Counted from the first letter of the stretch, positions 1 to 8,133 are shown. The stretch is 64,000 bases of DNA from Achromobacter pulmonis (GCF_002885955.2 NZ_POQS01000002.1:52699-116698), one strand, 5' to 3'. A program made the numbers and translations. Notes: generated by a model not told the origin, from the letters alone.

Positions 1-320
1 CGGAAGTTCAAAATGGTGGTCTCGTCCGGCACACGACCTCCAGGCAGTTTGGCAAACTGGCGCATCGAAAAGCTGTCGTACAGCGTCTCTTCCATGGCCG
101 GGTCCGACAGCGAAAACCACAGTTGCATGAAGTAGATGCGCAGCATCGTTTCCAGCGGATACGGTGGACGACCGATGCCCGGTTTGGGGTAATGCGGATC
201 GACCAGATCGGCAAAGAGCTTCCACGGCACCGCACGCTCCATCTTGGCCAGAAACTTCTCACGGCGCGTTTTCTTGCGTTTGCCAACGTACTCGGCTTCG
301 GAAAAACTCAACTGGCTCAT
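1..320 (-). pseudogene. IS5-family transposase, N-terminal part, cut by the window edge
   Basis: An open frame runs from an ATG at 320 down to the window edge (106 codons visible). It begins MSQLSFSEAEYVGKRKK and contains the YPLETMLRIYFMQ and SDPAMEETLYDS motifs typical of IS5-family transposase N-termini (DUF772 region). The DDE catalytic part would lie to the left of position 1, so I cannot say whether the gene is intact or broken. The strand points away from the neighbouring IS3 element. It is mobile-element debris at the edge of the ICE segment. Confidence 0.85.
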
Positions 321-394
321 CGGGTTCACTCGGATCGGACTGTTTTCAATAACTTATATTCTGACAGGTTCGTTGGACTTGTTCAGAGGTTCCC
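321..394. repeat. Probable terminal end of the IS5-family element
   Basis: Upstream of the transposase start the sequence reads, on the minus strand, GGGAACCTCTGAACAAGTCC (375-394), which resembles the terminal inverted repeats of several IS5-family elements. The partner end is outside the window, so the boundary and any target duplication are not verified. A CTAG sits at 394-397, compatible with IS5-type targets, but this is inference. Confidence 0.4.
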
Positions 395-504
395 TAGGTG
401 TCAGCCCAATTAGCACTGTGGGCACACCCATGAGCAATAGACTGATCATAAGCATGGACTTGCGCCCAACTGGCCTGACCCCATAGGGTGGTCCGGTTTC
501 AATC

Positions 505-1359
505 TTAGTTCATGATCGGCCTTGGGGCTATTGCCTGGGCAGATGACGGTGCTGCTCCGCTTGCTGGCGCAGGCCAGATGATGGCCTCGGGTGCCGGTGG
601 CTTGTATCCAAGCGACGAGTGTGGCCTCTCGGTGTTGTAGTACCGCCGCCAGGCTTCGATGATGATCTTGGCCTCGGCGAGGCTGTAGAAGATCTCACCG
701 TCGAGCAGTTCGTCGCGGAGCTTCGAGTTGAAGCTCTCGCAGTAGCCGTTCTCCCAAGGGCTTCCAGGTTCGATGAACGCTGTCTTTGCGCCGACGGCTA
801 CGATCCACTCCCGTACAGCCTTGGCGATGAACTCCGGGCCGTTGTCGGAACGGACATGGCCGGGCACACCACGCAGGATGAACAGGTCCGACAGGGCGTC
901 GATGACGTCGGTCGAGTTGAGCTTGCGATCGATGCGGATTGCAAGGCATTCCCTGGTGAACTCGTCGATGATGTTGAGCATGCGGAATCTCCTGCCATCG
1001 TGGGTCCGACCCTCGACGAAGTCATAGGACCAGACATGGTTTGGATGCTCGGGTCGAAGCCGGATGCACGATCCGTCATTCAACCAGAGCCGCCCCTTCT
1101 TCGGTTGCTTCTGGGGAACCTTCAGCCCCTCCCGCCGCCAGATCCGTTCGACACGCTTGGCGTTCACCGTCCAGCCTTCAGACCGCAGCATCGCCGTGAT
1201 CCTGCGATAGCCATAACGGCCATAGCGGGAAGCGAGCCGGATGATGTCGGAGGTCAACGCCTCTTCATCGGGCCGGCCTTGCGGCTTTTTGCGCTGGGTC
1301 GAACGATGCTGGCCGAGAACCTTGCAGGCAAACCGCTCCGAGACGGAGAACTTCGCCAT
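505..1359 (-). CDS. IS3-family transposase OrfB (integrase core)
   Basis: DDE transposase of the IS3 family. It has an HTH_21-like N-terminal region (SRYGRYGYRRITAML) and an rve integrase core with the expected acidic residues in YDFVEGRTHDGRR, VRSDNGPEF and PWENGYCESFNSKLRDE. The protein is 284 aa from the ATG at 1359, but the frame is open further upstream (reading SPARRRRCVDRV before that ATG). OrfB is therefore probably made as an OrfAB fusion by -1 frameshifting near the end of orfA, as is standard for IS3. The coding frame looks intact, so the element may be active. Confidence 0.9.
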   Translation of the reverse strand: MAKFSVSERFACKVLGQHRSTQRKKPQGRPDEEALTSDIIRLASRYGRYGYRRITAMLRSEGWTVNAKRVERIWRREGLKVPQKQPKKGRLWLNDGSCIRLRPEHPNHVWSYDFVEGRTHDGRRFRMLNIIDEFTRECLAIRIDRKLNSTDVIDALSDLFILRGVPGHVRSDNGPEFIAKAVREWIVAVGAKTAFIEPGSPWENGYCESFNSKLRDELLDGEIFYSLAEAKIIIEAWRRYYNTERPHSSLGYKPPAPEAIIWPAPASGAAPSSAQAIAPRPIMN

Positions 1360-1394
1360 GACACGATCGACGCAACGGCGACGGCGAGCGGGGC

Positions 1395-1673
1395 TCAGAA
1401 GTTTCCCGAAGCAGCCTCTTTCAGGATCAGCTTCTCGAGTGTCAGGTCCGAGACCGCCTTGCGCAGCCGGTCATTCTCTTTCTCGAGCTCCTTCAGCCGC
1501 TTCACCTGGTCACCCTTCAGGCCACCGAACTCCTTGCGCCACCGGTAATACGTAAACTGCGTCACGCCGATCAAACGGACCGCTTCTCCGACAGAACGAC
1601 CTTGCGACAACAGAACATCGACTTGGCGCAGCTTCGCCACGATCTCTTCGGGTTTGTGCTTCTTCTGGGGCAT
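1395..1673 (-). CDS. IS3-family transposase OrfA (HTH protein)
   Basis: This 92-aa protein starts MPQKKHKPEEIVAKLRQ and has the helix-turn-helix IGVTQFTYYRWRKEFGG, followed by a leucine-zipper-like stretch (LKELEKENDRLRKAVSDL). That is the classic IS3/IS407 OrfA architecture. It binds the IS ends and supplies the N-terminus of the frameshifted OrfAB transposase. The stop at 1395 lies about 36 bases before the first ATG of orfB. The string TTCGGGAAACTT just before the stop is where a -1 slip would join the two frames. That slip site is inference from reading both frames. Confidence 0.88.
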   Translation of the reverse strand: MPQKKHKPEEIVAKLRQVDVLLSQGRSVGEAVRLIGVTQFTYYRWRKEFGGLKGDQVKRLKELEKENDRLRKAVSDLTLEKLILKEAASGNF

Positions 1674-1737
1674 TCCAACGTCCTCCTACGGCTCAATAGC
1701 CTACTTCAGGGAGGACCACTTTTCAGGGGGCAGACCA

Positions 1738-2073
1738 CTTTTCGTCGGGCATCGCCAGTTGCCATTTGGCGAGACCGGACCATGCGCTTCTGTGCGCTGG
1801 TCGGGAGAGAGCTTTTCGAGGGCATGAATCTTTCCTCGTGTACAGGGAAAGCTGGTGTTCTACCGCTACTTCTGTTACCGGATGTGCTCATTTTCGATAA
1901 CACCTGGGAATCCGGGTCGTTTCGGGTGGCAACGACACTAGCAGCAGTTTCTGACCCTCCGAGCACGTTTCCTGAGCATATGCTGTCATTAGCCTTAAAC
2001 CCAGCCAGTCCGAGATCGAGGAACCCGTGAATCACCACTGATACCCCTGCCGGGAATCGTCAAGGAGACGATC
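1738..2073. other. 336 bases with no supported gene
   Basis: The stretch between the IS3 right end and the FlhD-like gene has short open frames on both strands, but none with a recognisable product, good start or ribosome site. It may be residue of an older mobile element. A purine-rich site CAAGGAG at 2060-2066 belongs to the next gene. Nothing else is visible. Confidence 0.4.
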
Positions 2074-2376
2074 ATGTGCCACCTGCTGCTATCCGATGTG
2101 CAAGCCACGAACCTGCGAATGCTCTACGCAATCCGCCTGGGCGCAGAGCGCGACAAGGTTGAAACCTGCCGCAAGTTCTGCCTGAACGCGGAACAAGCCG
2201 AGCGACTGCTCACCATCACGCCCGAGGGATTGTGGACCCTGGTCCATGCGGTCGGGCAGACATCCCTGTTCATCCCACGCAGCGACCTGGTGCAGCTGAT
2301 CGACGCGCATCCCGCGCTGGTCGGCACCCTGGCAGCGGCACACCCGCCGAGCCTTCCAGCCATCGGGCAGTCGTAG
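2074..2376 (+). CDS. FlhD-like transcriptional activator subunit of the ICE
   Basis: A 100-aa protein whose length and pattern fit FlhD: an N-terminal helix with LRMLYAIRLGAERDKV, then LNAEQAERLLTITPEGLWTL, equivalent to the FlhD stretch around the Gly-Ile/Leu-Asn helix. It is followed after two bases by an FlhC-like gene, so the two should form a heteromeric FlhDC-type activator. In SXT/R391 ICEs (SetDC) and IncC plasmids (AcaDC), FlhDC homologues are the master switches of conjugation genes, and the location directly upstream of traI suggests the same role here. AAGGAG at 2061 gives a strong ribosome site for the ATG. The family call is by pattern, since sequence identity to FlhD is low. 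Confidence 0.72.
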   Translation: MCHLLLSDVQATNLRMLYAIRLGAERDKVETCRKFCLNAEQAERLLTITPEGLWTLVHAVGQTSLFIPRSDLVQLIDAHPALVGTLAAAHPPSLPAIGQS

Positions 2377-2378
2377 CC

Positions 2379-3041
2379 ATGTCAAAGCCATCCCGCATTG
2401 ACCATCGCGTGCGGGCGCTGGAACTGGCTCACATCTGCGCCACGCTGGGAGCCCGCATTCGCACGATCCACCATCTCACCGGCTTGCGCCCGCGTGAATT
2501 ACTGCATCTGCTGTTCGCGGACAAAGAACCGCCACGGGGACGTGCCCCCGATACGCGCGAGTGGTATCACAGGGCCAATCTTTTCGACCAAACCGAAGCG
2601 TCGCTCGTTGCAGCCAATTTCCATCGCTTGCGCCTCATGGGGTTCGCTGCACCCGAGGCCTTGATTTCGGCCTACCGCTACTATCAGTCGGTTTACCAGC
2701 CTCCCTATCGCATCAGTTTCGACCGTGCCTTCGATCTGGCAGCGAACACGGACGGAAGATGGATCGCGAGGTCCGCCAGCTTCCAGGTGTTGAGGTGCCC
2801 CCGGTGCGGCAGCGAGTACCTCGATGCGATCGGTGCCGAAGTCGCAATGGACCGCAGTTGCCCCTTCTGCCGCCTCATCGACCGGAATGGGCGCCATCCC
2901 CGGCTCGCGACATCATTCCCCGGTACACCGCCAGCCTATCCCCAAGATGTTCTGGTATGGATGCAGCTCATCGAAGCGCCGCCTGGCGCCGATGCCGAAA
3001 TCCCCCCGACATCGTTCGAATTTCCAGCGGCGAAAACCTGA
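2379..3041 (+). CDS. FlhC-like transcriptional activator subunit of the ICE
   Basis: This 220-aa protein resembles FlhC (about 190 aa). An N-terminal helical region (ELAHICATLGARIRTIHHLTGL, then LRPRELLHLLF) corresponds to the FlhC segment LAMELITLGARLQMLE. A W-H-R-A-N-L-F segment is followed by a C-terminal zinc-binding site made of CPRCGSEYL and CPFC, matching the four-Cys site of FlhC. The N-terminal ATG at 2379 follows the flhD-like stop by two bases, so the pair is translationally coupled. The inferred role is activating transfer operons as part of a SetDC/AcaDC-like complex. The extended proline-rich tail of about 30 residues after the zinc site is longer than in flagellar FlhC. Confidence 0.78.
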   Translation: MSKPSRIDHRVRALELAHICATLGARIRTIHHLTGLRPRELLHLLFADKEPPRGRAPDTREWYHRANLFDQTEASLVAANFHRLRLMGFAAPEALISAYRYYQSVYQPPYRISFDRAFDLAANTDGRWIARSASFQVLRCPRCGSEYLDAIGAEVAMDRSCPFCRLIDRNGRHPRLATSFPGTPPAYPQDVLVWMQLIEAPPGADAEIPPTSFEFPAAKT

Positions 3042-3095
3042 GCACGCCCGAACAATGAAGGCTCCAGACGCCCTACCGGGCAGGGAGACCTTGCA

Positions 3096-4859
3096 ATGGC
3101 CGCCGCTTCGCTCTCAGGCACCGACGCCGGTCGTTATGCGTCCTCGGACCCGGGGTTCGAGGCGCTGCCGCTGCCGGCCATCCTGGCAAACCATGAGCAT
3201 TTGCTCAACCGGACCAAGCTGTGCTTTGGCGCCGACCGCCCAACCTTCGAGCGCGAACTGATGCCGCTGGTGCGCGGCTACGCCGGCTTCGTGCATCTGC
3301 TCCCCGCTACCGCCAACAACTACTTCCACACCCCGGGCGGGCTGCTCCAGCTCGGCCTGGAGACCGCCTTCTTCAGCCTTCAGGGCACGGACGCCCACAT
3401 CTTCTCGGGCCGCGCTACCATCACGGAACGCCGAGAGTTGGAGCCGCGCTGGCGCATCGCCACCTACATCGGCGGCCTGTGCTGCGAACTGCACCGCGTG
3501 CTCAGCCATCTGATCGTCACCACTGCGGATGGCGAGGAATGGCCCGCCTTCCTGGGCGGCCTGACCGACTGGCTCGCGCAGCAGCACGCCGACCGCTACT
3601 TCGTGCGCTGGCGCCCCAATGCGCAGGAGTCGCGCGGGCTTGGCCTGTTCGCTCTGCCCCACGTGATCCCGGCCGAAGTGCTGCAGTCGCTCGGTGAGGG
3701 CAACGCGATCATCCTGCCTCAGCTCATGGCCAGTATCGGGGGGGTGCCGCAATACCGCGAGCACAACGTGCTTGACGAACTCGTGCGGCGGTCGATGGCG
3801 CTCGTGATCGACCGTAACCTGCTGGCCAGCGCGGATCGCTACGGCACACCGCAGTACGGCTCGCACCTGGAGCGCTACCTGGTGGACGCCCTGCGCCGGC
3901 TGGCCGCAGGCCACTCCGCGTGGACTCCCAACCGCGAGAAAAGCCGTGTCTGGTTCGGCCCCGAGGGATTGTTTCTCGTCTGGCCCGGTGCCGCCGAGGA
4001 TGTGCTGTCGCTTTTGGAGAGCGACCAGCTTGCCGGTATTCCAAAGTCCCCGCACACGCTGCTCGACCTGCTGCTCGAGGCCGCGGTCTTCGTCGCACCG
4101 GACGCCACGCGGCAGACCTGGCCGATCCTGCCTCCCGGAGCCAAGACACCGCTCGAAGCGGTGAAGCTGTCCACGCCTGCGATCATCCTGACCGGCCTCG
4201 ACCCGATGCCTCCCGCGCTTCAGGGAAAGCTGATCGCTCCCTCGACTGATCTCCCCTCCACGGTTCCTCCCACCCCCGCGCCCCCCGGGCCGCAGACTAC
4301 GCCCACGCCCACGCCCACGCCCACGCCCACGCCTGCAGCAGCATCGACGGAAGCGCCGCAGACAACAACCCATGCCATCTCCCCGGCGCAGCAGCTGTCC
4401 CTTCTCGACGGCGCGGCAGGCACGGAACCCCCCAGCGCCCTGGAACCCGCCGACCCAGTCAAACCACCCGGCCCGCCTGTAGCGACCCTCAGCCTGAGGG
4501 CGCCGATGCGCCTGAACCCGTCCGTTCGGCACGCGCTCGCGGAAGCGGTCGCAACGCTCAACGACGCAGCAAGTGCATCAGACGTCTGCACTGTGGCGGA
4601 GGGCGTCTTCGTTCCACTGGCGGAGTTTGAGCGCCGTGGCGTCCAACCGGGCATCGCCATTCGGGCGCTGGAGGACACCAAGATGCTGCGGCGCGCTGCC
4701 GCCGGCGGCCCGCCCACGGTGTCACGCCAGATCCGCGATGAATCCGTGATCGGCCTGATCCTCGCGCCAGCGCATGTGGAAGGGCTGGATCAGTCGCTTT
4801 TCGCACCGGCCAGTGTCACCGCCCACGTGCCGGCTACCGCGCAGCGCCGAGGGCACTGA
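3096..4859 (+). CDS. traI: MobH-type conjugative relaxase TraI (TraI_2 family)
   Basis: A 587-aa protein with the layout of MobH relaxases. The N-terminal TraI_2 domain (about residues 20-340) has the signature VHLLPATANNYFHTPGGLLQ at residues 66-85. A low-complexity Pro/Thr linker follows (about 385-450). The C-terminal winged-helix-like domain, about 470-575, contains RLNPSVRHALAEAV and LRRAAAGGPP. It should nick oriT and lead the DNA into the channel with TraD. Two features are unusual: the His triplet typical of MobH is NNYFH here, and the expected LLHDxGK-type motif reads GLCCELHR, so the metal site may differ. The gene is followed by traD after one base. GGGAGA at 3081 supports the ATG at 3096. 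Confidence 0.8.
   Translation: MAAASLSGTDAGRYASSDPGFEALPLPAILANHEHLLNRTKLCFGADRPTFERELMPLVRGYAGFVHLLPATANNYFHTPGGLLQLGLETAFFSLQGTDAHIFSGRATITERRELEPRWRIATYIGGLCCELHRVLSHLIVTTADGEEWPAFLGGLTDWLAQQHADRYFVRWRPNAQESRGLGLFALPHVIPAEVLQSLGEGNAIILPQLMASIGGVPQYREHNVLDELVRRSMALVIDRNLLASADRYGTPQYGSHLERYLVDALRRLAAGHSAWTPNREKSRVWFGPEGLFLVWPGAAEDVLSLLESDQLAGIPKSPHTLLDLLLEAAVFVAPDATRQTWPILPPGAKTPLEAVKLSTPAIILTGLDPMPPALQGKLIAPSTDLPSTVPPTPAPPGPQTTPTPTPTPTPTPAAASTEAPQTTTHAISPAQQLSLLDGAAGTEPPSALEPADPVKPPGPPVATLSLRAPMRLNPSVRHALAEAVATLNDAASASDVCTVAEGVFVPLAEFERRGVQPGIAIRALEDTKMLRRAAAGGPPTVSRQIRDESVIGLILAPAHVEGLDQSLFAPASVTAHVPATAQRRGH
4299..4334 (+). repeat. Hexanucleotide tandem repeat inside traI
   Basis: Six consecutive ACGCCC units, the last ending ACGCCT, encode a Thr-Pro dipeptide repeat in the linker of TraI. 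A gain or loss of one unit keeps the frame, so linker length can vary by slippage without inactivating the relaxase. The repeat lies in a proline-rich spacer between the catalytic and C-terminal domains. Confidence 0.9.
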
Positions 4860-4860
4860 C

Positions 4861-6768
4861 ATGCTGGTACGGCGCTACGAGATGCCCTGGCGGCCTGCCT
4901 TCGAGGCCCATGCGGGCTTGGCATGGCTGTCGACAGCCGCCTACTTCGCCGGCGTTGCCGCCACCGGGAGCATCCCGTCCTTGCCGGCGCTGGCGCTCGC
5001 GACCGGCTGCGCGACCATGGCGCTGCACCGGATCGGCCAGGCTGTGCGCGTGCTGCGTCTGCGCAGCTCGCTGGGCGGGCGTCGCATCCAGGTCATCAGT
5101 CCCGAGGACCTCGCTCGCCTGAGCAGCAATCCATCCGAAGTGTTCCTGGGCTTCGGCTTCGAGTGGCAGCCGGTGCACGCGCAGCGTCTCTACGAGCTTT
5201 CGAAAGTGGACTATCGAGAGTTCGCCGTACCGCCCTGGCTGCAGCACGCGCTGGGTCAGGGCCACGACGCCCAGCCCGACGCCGAGATCGGCCTGCCCTA
5301 CATCCACGGCGTCGAGCCCATCGAGCACCCGCTGCGCCGCCCGCTGCAGAACTTTGAAGGCGGGACGCTCTTGGTTGGAACCACCCAGTCGGGCAAGGGT
5401 GTCGCGCTGGCCAACCTCATCACGCAGGCCGTTCGCCGCGGCGACGTGGTCATCGTCATCGACCCGAAGAACAGCCGGCGGCTCAAACGGATCGTCGAGC
5501 GTGCCTGCGCGGACTACAGGGAGCCGGATACCTTCATGGAGTTCCACCCAGCCTTCCCCGAGCGCGGCGTGCGGCTGGACTTCACCTTCAACTGGCAGAA
5601 ACCCACCGAGATCGCCTCGCGCATCCAGGCGATCATGCCGCCCGATACCGCCGGGGCCTTCAGCGCGTTCGGGTGGGACGCCGTGAACGTCGTGGTGCAG
5701 GGCCTGGTGGAACTCGAGGAGCGGCCGAACCTGCGCAAGCTGACTGCCTACATCGAAGGCGGTATCGAGCCCGTGCTGGAAGCGTCGCTGCGCCGCTTCT
5801 ATGAGAACCTGCTCGGCAACGGCTGGCGCGACCTGCCCGACATGCGCAAGCTGCTGCACGACACGCACAAGGGCAACATGCGTCGCCCGTCAGAGGCGGC
5901 CAGCGCCGACTTGATGGCCTTCGTCGCCTACTACGAGCACCACGTCGCGCAGAACCAGCGCAACAAGGTGATCGACGCCCAGGTGCGTACCTACAGGCAC
6001 AACCGGGAACACTACCAGAAGATCACCGCAAACCTCCTGCCCATCCTGTCCATGCTGACGTCGGGCGATCTGGGGCGCAGCCTCTCGCCGGACCCCTTCG
6101 ATGCCAGCGACCAGCGCCCCATCATGAACTTCGAGAAGGTCGAGCGAGGCGGACATGTCCTCTACATGTGCCTGGACTCGCTGCCCGACCCGTCAGTGGC
6201 CAGCGCCATCGGCGCACTGGCGCTGGCCGACCAAGCCGCGCGTGCGGGGATGAGATACAACCTGGGGCAATACCGGCGCATCTCTCTGTTTGTTGATGAA
6301 GTCTCGAATGTGATCAACCAGCCGTTGATCGAGATCCTCAACAAGGGCGCCGAGGGCGGCATCTTCGCCACCTGCGCGATGCAGACCCTGGCCGACCTGG
6401 CCCGGCGCCTGGGCAGCGAAGACGCTGCGCGCATGGCGCTGGGCAACCTGAACAACTTGATCGCGCTACGCACCAAGGACCGCCCGACCCAGGACTTCGT
6501 GGTGGAGACATTCGGCAAGACCGCCATCCACACGGTGCGTGTGGGCCTGAGCCACGGCGCCGATGCCCACCTCGGAGACTTCTCCTCGAGCTATTCGACC
6601 CAACTCACCGAGAGTTTCGAGGAACTGGTCCCCGCCGACATCCTCGGCAAGTTGCCGAATCTGCAATTCTTCGCATCGGTCTCGGGCGGGCGCATCATCA
6701 AGGGACGCTTTCCGATCATCGACCCCGATCTCGGGCCTGCCTCGCGCGGCCGGGGCGCCCGGTCATGA
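4861..6768 (+). CDS. traD: Type IV coupling protein TraD
   Basis: This 635-aa VirD4/TraD-type ATPase has two N-terminal hydrophobic segments (about residues 15-50). The P-loop VGTTQSGKG is near 172-180 and the Walker B VDEVSNV near 476. Typical TraD segments include IVIDPKNSRR and an internal LNNLIALRTKDRPTQDF. It docks the relaxosome to the T4SS and energises DNA transfer at the inner membrane. I use the ATG at 4861, one base after the traI stop; an in-frame ATG at 4774 would overlap traI by 86 bases. Its stop overlaps the next gene by ATGA. Gene order traI-traD-DUF4400 is the same as in SXT. Confidence 0.93.
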   Translation: MLVRRYEMPWRPAFEAHAGLAWLSTAAYFAGVAATGSIPSLPALALATGCATMALHRIGQAVRVLRLRSSLGGRRIQVISPEDLARLSSNPSEVFLGFGFEWQPVHAQRLYELSKVDYREFAVPPWLQHALGQGHDAQPDAEIGLPYIHGVEPIEHPLRRPLQNFEGGTLLVGTTQSGKGVALANLITQAVRRGDVVIVIDPKNSRRLKRIVERACADYREPDTFMEFHPAFPERGVRLDFTFNWQKPTEIASRIQAIMPPDTAGAFSAFGWDAVNVVVQGLVELEERPNLRKLTAYIEGGIEPVLEASLRRFYENLLGNGWRDLPDMRKLLHDTHKGNMRRPSEAASADLMAFVAYYEHHVAQNQRNKVIDAQVRTYRHNREHYQKITANLLPILSMLTSGDLGRSLSPDPFDASDQRPIMNFEKVERGGHVLYMCLDSLPDPSVASAIGALALADQAARAGMRYNLGQYRRISLFVDEVSNVINQPLIEILNKGAEGGIFATCAMQTLADLARRLGSEDAARMALGNLNNLIALRTKDRPTQDFVVETFGKTAIHTVRVGLSHGADAHLGDFSSSYSTQLTESFEELVPADILGKLPNLQFFASVSGGRIIKGRFPIIDPDLGPASRGRGARS

Positions 6769-7388
6769 TCCGCGGCGCCTCCATTGTCTCGCTCGTCGCG
6801 ATGCTCGTGCTCGTGCTCTACGTCCCTTCGGCCCATCCGCCCGAACGGTTCCTCGAGCAACTGCGCGGCGAGCATGAGGCGGCCGTCGCCTTCTGGGGAG
6901 CCGAACCCGCCTACCGGATGCTGGACCGCGCGATGCAGATGCAGTCGGGCGCGGCGTCGGCCAGCCCGATCCCAACCGCGCGCGACATGCCTCGTTCCGC
7001 CGGGCTCAACGGCGCCGTGTCCAGCGAGATGGCTTCGGTCAACCAGCGCTTGTTCAACAATGCCTATTTCCGATCCGTGGACGCGCTGCTCATGCTCGCG
7101 AGCTATCGGCTCTCAGCCCTCCTTCAGTGGCTGCCCTGGCTGCTGCCCCTGGCGCTGGTCGCCGGTATCGACGGGGGCTTGGTGCGCGTCATCCGATCCA
7201 AAGAATTCCTGCAGCACGATCCCGAGATGTTCGCCGTATGGTGCTCCCTGCTGATCATCTCCGTCTGCGCGACGGTCATCGCCTGCGTCGTTCCCGTGGA
7301 ACTGCACCCCGCCACCATGGCAGCCGCTCCGATCGTGGTGGCGCTGCTGCTTGGCCGGGCCGTGGCGAACTTTCATCGCCGTGCATAG
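6765..7388 (+). CDS. DUF4400-type ICE membrane protein
   Basis: A 207-aa integral membrane protein with an N-terminal hydrophobic segment (IVSLVAMLVLVLYVPS) and three further segments near residues 120-140, 160-180 and 185-200. A loop contains DGGLVRVIRSKEF, the pattern of DUF4400/TIGR03747 proteins found directly after traD in conjugative elements (SXT s043 position). It overlaps traD by four bases (ATGA), so it is co-translated. Its exact function is unknown; a partner of the coupling protein is a reasonable inference. Confidence 0.8.
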   Translation: MIRGASIVSLVAMLVLVLYVPSAHPPERFLEQLRGEHEAAVAFWGAEPAYRMLDRAMQMQSGAASASPIPTARDMPRSAGLNGAVSSEMASVNQRLFNNAYFRSVDALLMLASYRLSALLQWLPWLLPLALVAGIDGGLVRVIRSKEFLQHDPEMFAVWCSLLIISVCATVIACVVPVELHPATMAAAPIVVALLLGRAVANFHRRA

Positions 7389-7413
7389 GGAAAAGAATGG
7401 GGGCAGGCTGGCG

Positions 7414-7665
7414 CTACAACTGAGCCTCGGTCATCAGTTCAGCCACGGACATCTCCAACGCGCGCGCGATCCGCGCCACGGAAACAATCCCTGGATTCTG
7501 GCCACCGCGTTCAATGCTGCTCATGTAGGACCGGTCAATCTCACTGCGATGCGCGAGTTCCTCCTGAGAAATTCCCCGTACGCGTCGGCTGCGGCGGATG
7601 GCCTCGCCCAGTGCAACGAGCACCGGGTCGTTGGCGTACCGGGGTGAGGTAATAGGCATTTCCAC
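7414..7665 (-). CDS. XRE-family DNA-binding regulator
   Basis: An 83-aa single-domain Cro/CI helix-turn-helix protein. It carries ALGEAIRRSRRVRGISQEEL, then AHRSEIDRSYMSSIERGGQN, which includes the recognition helix, then PGIVSVARIARALEMSVAEL. There is no additional domain. It is transcribed against the tra genes and divergently from the gene at 7798. The intergenic region carries two near-identical direct repeats (7752-7784), which may be its operator. Its target could be the small cargo genes next to it. This type of orphan XRE protein is common in ICE variable regions. Confidence 0.85.
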   Translation of the reverse strand: MEMPITSPRYANDPVLVALGEAIRRSRRVRGISQEELAHRSEIDRSYMSSIERGGQNPGIVSVARIARALEMSVAELMTEAQL

Positions 7666-7751
7666 ATAGTGGGTTTATGATGCCAATCACACCACGGATG
7701 ATCTTCCACATTCCCTATGGAACCGCCCTCCAAACTGTGTGTCGTTTTCCA

Positions 7752-7784
7752 TTAAAGGCTGGACCGTTCCCGTTAAAGCTGGAC
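7752..7784 (+). promoter_or_regulatory. Two direct repeats TTAAAG(G)CTGGAC
   Basis: TTAAAGGCTGGAC at 7752-7764 and TTAAAGCTGGAC at 7773-7784 lie 21 bases apart (two helical turns), preceded by GTTTTCC and GTTCCC. They sit between the divergent XRE gene and the gene at 7798, 13 bases before that start. They could be an operator. Alternatively, such tandem repeats also occur at the ends of IS21-family elements and this may be a relic of one. Confidence 0.5.
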
Positions 7785-7797
7785 TTGCCCCGCATAC

Positions 7798-8106
7798 ATG
7801 GACACCGTGCTCACAGAACGTCTTCGTGAACTGGCGGAGCCTTTGGTTTCGCTGTCATCGTCGCATCTACGTCCCGCGACGCAGGCCCTGCTTCGACGTA
7901 ACGCGTTGTCCGTGCATGCCTACCCCACTGAATTCGGCGGCCTGGTCTACGTGGGTGCGCCACGCCAGCGCATTCCGGCAGAGCACGAGCTGGACGTGAT
8001 TTCCGAGCTTGCCGAACAGGCCGGCATTCTCTGGCTGCTATTCGATGCGGAAGCACCCGTCCTGAAGGGACTACCCACCTTCGGCGGACAAGAAGCCGGA
8101 ACCTAG
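7798..8106 (+). CDS. Small hypothetical protein (DUF5983-like)
   Basis: This 102-aa soluble protein contains SSSHLRPATQALL, then EFGGLVYVG, and ends in ILWLLFDAEAPVLKGLPTF. The phrase WLL-D-A followed by a short LPTF tail is reminiscent of the DUF5983 proteins seen in plasmids and ICEs, but this is from memory and no function is known. It has no signal peptide or membrane segment. It is the first gene after the direct repeats and the divergent XRE gene, and it is followed by the convergent RES toxin gene. Confidence 0.6.
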   Translation: MDTVLTERLRELAEPLVSLSSSHLRPATQALLRRNALSVHAYPTEFGGLVYVGAPRQRIPAEHELDVISELAEQAGILWLLFDAEAPVLKGLPTFGGQEAGT

Positions 8107-8133
8107 AAGTGGCGAGCCCGGCCTTGGCTCGGG

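Larger units (their letters stand above)
471..1737 (-). mobile_element. IS3-family insertion sequence (IS407-like), complete
   Basis: Two overlapping genes on the minus strand (orfA 1395-1673, orfB 505-1359) lie between imperfect inverted ends. The left end begins TGGCCTGACCCC at 471. The right end, read inwards from 1737, begins TGGTCTGCCCCC. Both ends share a second GTGGTCC block about 18 bases further in, and the element has the 5'-TG...CA-3' termini usual for IS3. No matching short direct repeat flanks it (CAAC before, CTTT after), so it may have recombined after insertion. Confidence 0.75.

Noticed and set aside
1738..2038. Possible remnant of a mobile-element gene between the IS3 element and the FlhD-like gene
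   Set aside because: Short frames on both strands gave no motif I could name with confidence.
3114..4532. Long open frame on the minus strand opposite traI (472 codons)
   Set aside because: High-GC antisense frame; composition is Arg/Gly/Gln-rich without any domain, while the plus-strand frame has clear relaxase features.
4861..7388. PFGI-1/ICEclc class of ICE (G-type mating system)
   Set aside because: The traD and DUF4400 order also occurs there, but the mating-pair genes (traL, E, K, B, V, C, W, U, N, F, H, G, trbC, trbI) are F-type.
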